From positions 1-7,442 of the forward strand of contig CAMPKP010000156.1 in NCBI GenBank assembly GCA_946887295.1: a stretch of DNA of 7,442 bases, read 5' to 3'. Numbering within the stretch: the stretch's first letter is position 1; every line of letters starts with the position of its first letter. The translations under genes and the position numbers were made by a program. Shown here in pieces: positions 6,521 to 7,442 of the stretch. The stretch comes from an uncultured Gemmatimonadota bacterium (GTDB lineage: Bacteria; Gemmatimonadota; Gemmatimonadetes; Gemmatimonadales; GWC2-71-9). The notes below the pieces were generated by a model, which was given only the letters and a program-made list of their open reading frames with translations, had not been told where the DNA came from and did no database searches.

Positions 6521-6852
6521 CCCCTCGCCTCCCCGCCCTCGGGGCCGTAGAAGATCACCCACACGGCGAGATCGTCGGCGAAGTCCTCGAACCGGTGCAT
6601 CACGCCGGCGGGCACGAACAGCAGGTCGCCTGGCGCGAACCGGTGCCGGGTCTCTCCGTTCCGGAAATACCCGCTCCCCTGCACCACCACGTAGACCTCG
6701 TCGCGGGTGTGGGGCTGCTGCGGGTCGTGCGCCCTGGGCGCGTACAGCTCGACGCTCAGCGTGCCGTGCTTGAACAGCTCGACATAGCGCTCGCCGGCGG
6801 GGCCGGGGAGCTGGGTCAGGCTCTCTTGGAGGGTCAGACGGTGCTGGGGCAT
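6517..6852 (-). CDS. Small single-domain cupin protein
   Basis: This is a 111-residue protein, the usual size of a one-domain cupin. Cupin motif 1 lies at about residues 46-60 (Q-P-H-T-R-D-E, then V-Q-G-S-G) and motif 2 at about 74-90 (P-G-D-L-L-F-V-P-A-G-V-M-H-R-F). Likely metal ligands are H48, E52 and H86. The position of the first histidine of the classical HxH pair is Q46, so the metal site would have three canonical ligands plus a glutamine. The frame is open further upstream to about 7053, but the extra sequence overlaps the preceding oxidoreductase and looks unlike protein. The ATG at 6852 begins exactly where cupin-like sequence starts, so I chose it. The stop overlaps the start of the Rieske gene in the string ATGA. 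Small cupins of this type can be metal enzymes (dioxygenase, isomerase, lyase) or binding proteins. The function here is unknown, and an accessory role in the catabolic pathway is inferred only from position. Confidence 0.85.
   Translation of the reverse strand: MPQHRLTLQESLTQLPGPAGERYVELFKHGTLSVELYAPRAHDPQQPHTRDEVYVVVQGSGYFRNGETRHRFAPGDLLFVPAGVMHRFEDFADDLAVWVIFYGPEGGEARG
6521..6534 (-). promoter_or_regulatory. Ribosome binding site of the Rieske oxygenase gene
   Basis: On the minus strand GGGGAGGCGAGGGG runs directly up to the ATG at 6520. The GGGGAGG part (6528-6534) ends 7 bases before the start codon, an ideal Shine-Dalgarno distance. It lies inside the last codons of the cupin gene and favours the start at 6520 over the in-frame GTG at 6562. 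Confidence 0.6.
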
Positions 6853-6925
6853 GGTTGGTGGTCCATCTCGCTGGGCCTGGGTCCCGCTGCCGGCGGTTCC
6901 CCGAGGACCGGGCGGAGCACCCGGC

Positions 6926-7442
6926 TTACCGCTTGAAGTCCCGCAGAATCTCCCGGGCCGCGTTGTACCCGCAAGCCCCCATGACCCCGCCCCCCGGGTG
7001 CGTGGCGGCCCCGCAGAGATACAGGTTCCGTACCGGCGTCCGGTAGTCGGCATACCCGGGAACGGGCCGCATGAACGACAGGCTGCTGAGCGACATCACG
7101 CCCTGCATGATGTTGCCGCCGGTGAGCCCGAACCGCTCCTCGATATCGGCCGGCGCGAGCACCTCGCGGGCGATCACCGAGCGCTTGAAGTTGGGCGCGT
7201 ACTCGTTCATGAGGTCGAAGCACCGGTCGGCGTACTTCTCCTTCTCGTCCTCGAGCGACAGCCCCGGCGCGAGCCGGTACGGAAAGTACTGGGTGAACAT
7301 CGACATCACGTACTTCCCGGCGGGCGCCAGGGTGTCGTCCAGGACCGACGGGATCGTCGCCTCGATGATCGGATGCCGCGACGGGCGCCCGTACTTCGCG
7401 TCGTCGTAGGCCCGCTCGATGTACTCCATCGTCGGGGAGATG
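6926..7442 (-). CDS. FAD-dependent oxidoreductase, PYROXD2/phytoene-desaturase-like, C-terminal part (5' end off window)
   Basis: The reading frame is open through the right edge of the window, where it reads I-S-P-T-M-E-Y-I-E-R-A-Y-D-D-A-K-Y-G. The start therefore lies outside, and about 171 C-terminal residues of a protein usually near 500-550 residues are present. The end carries the flavin-binding closing motif of the NAD(P)/FAD-dependent oxidoreductase group related to PYROXD2 and CrtI: V-R-N-L-Y-L-C-G-A-A-T-H-P-G-G-G-V-M-G, followed by N-A-A-R-E-I-L. The segment L-A-P-A-G-K-Y-V-M-S-M-F-T-Q-Y-F-P-Y is also typical of PYROXD2 relatives. The missing N-terminus should hold the GxGxxG dinucleotide fold. 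These proteins are flavin oxidoreductases of mostly unknown substrate, so no reaction can be assigned. The gene ends in TAA 73 bp before the cupin gene, on the same strand. It may be the upstream member of the same transcription unit, but it is not coupled by overlap as the other genes are. Confidence 0.85.
   Translation of the reverse strand, partial: ISPTMEYIERAYDDAKYGRPSRHPIIEATIPSVLDDTLAPAGKYVMSMFTQYFPYRLAPGLSLEDEKEKYADRCFDLMNEYAPNFKRSVIAREVLAPADIEERFGLTGGNIMQGVMSLSSLSFMRPVPGYADYRTPVRNLYLCGAATHPGGGVMGACGYNAAREILRDFKR

Larger units (their letters stand above)
172..6852 (-). other. Seven-gene translationally coupled operon
   Basis: Seven consecutive genes from the cupin to the ureohydrolase are joined by six 4-base stop/start overlaps. 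They are ATGA at 6517-6520, GTGA at 5402-5405, GTGA at 4239-4242, GTGA at 2818-2821, GTGA at 2537-2540 and ATGA at 984-987. There is no room for an internal promoter or terminator between genes. This shows a single transcription unit with coupled translation. No convincing promoter is visible in the 73-bp gap upstream (6853-6925), so transcription may start further upstream, before the PYROXD2-like gene. Confidence 0.8.

Noticed and set aside
6908..6924. Small hairpin (CCGGG / CCCGG, 5-bp stem, 7-base loop) just after the PYROXD2-like stop
   Set aside because: The stem is short and there is no T-run, which is expected by chance in such GC-rich sequence. It is not enough to call a terminator between this gene and the cupin.

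Overview
The window is very G+C-rich. It carries eight minus-strand genes packed almost end to end, with a non-coding strip only at its left edge (positions 1-171). High GC, frequent GTG starts, a Rieske demethylase-type gene and a palindrome of the GAGCGAAGCGAAGGA type suggest a soil or sediment bacterium such as a Gemmatimonadota or Acidobacteriota member. There is no rRNA or phylogenetic marker, so this is only a guess.

In the direction of transcription (right to left) the layout is as follows. The 3' end of a PYROXD2/phytoene-desaturase-like FAD oxidoreductase (6926-7442, its start lies off the window) is followed by a 73-bp gap. Then come seven genes: a small cupin (6517-6852), a GbcA/stachydrine-demethylase-like Rieske oxygenase (5402-6520), a monomeric sarcosine oxidase/N-methyltryptophan oxidase-like flavoenzyme (4239-5405), an APC-family amino-acid permease (2818-4242), a DUF485 small membrane protein (2537-2821), an ActP-like sodium:solute symporter (984-2540) and a plant-arginase-like ureohydrolase (172-987). 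All six junctions among these seven genes are 4-base stop/start overlaps (ATGA or GTGA), so they look like one translationally coupled operon. The operon ends at a perfect 32-bp-stem palindrome (86-153). Beyond it lies a purine-rich strip with two copies of a 17-bp repeat (40-73).

Read together, the enzymes suggest uptake and oxidative breakdown of an N-methylated nitrogen compound, possibly one with a guanidino group. The permease and symporter would import it. The Rieske enzyme would remove an N-methyl group from a quaternary amine. The sarcosine-oxidase-like enzyme would oxidise the resulting secondary or tertiary amine, and the ureohydrolase would release urea from a guanidino group. The substrate is not determined by the sequence. 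Glycine betaine, proline betaine, a creatine-like compound or a methylated arginine derivative are all candidates. No Rieske reductase partner and no regulator are visible in this window.
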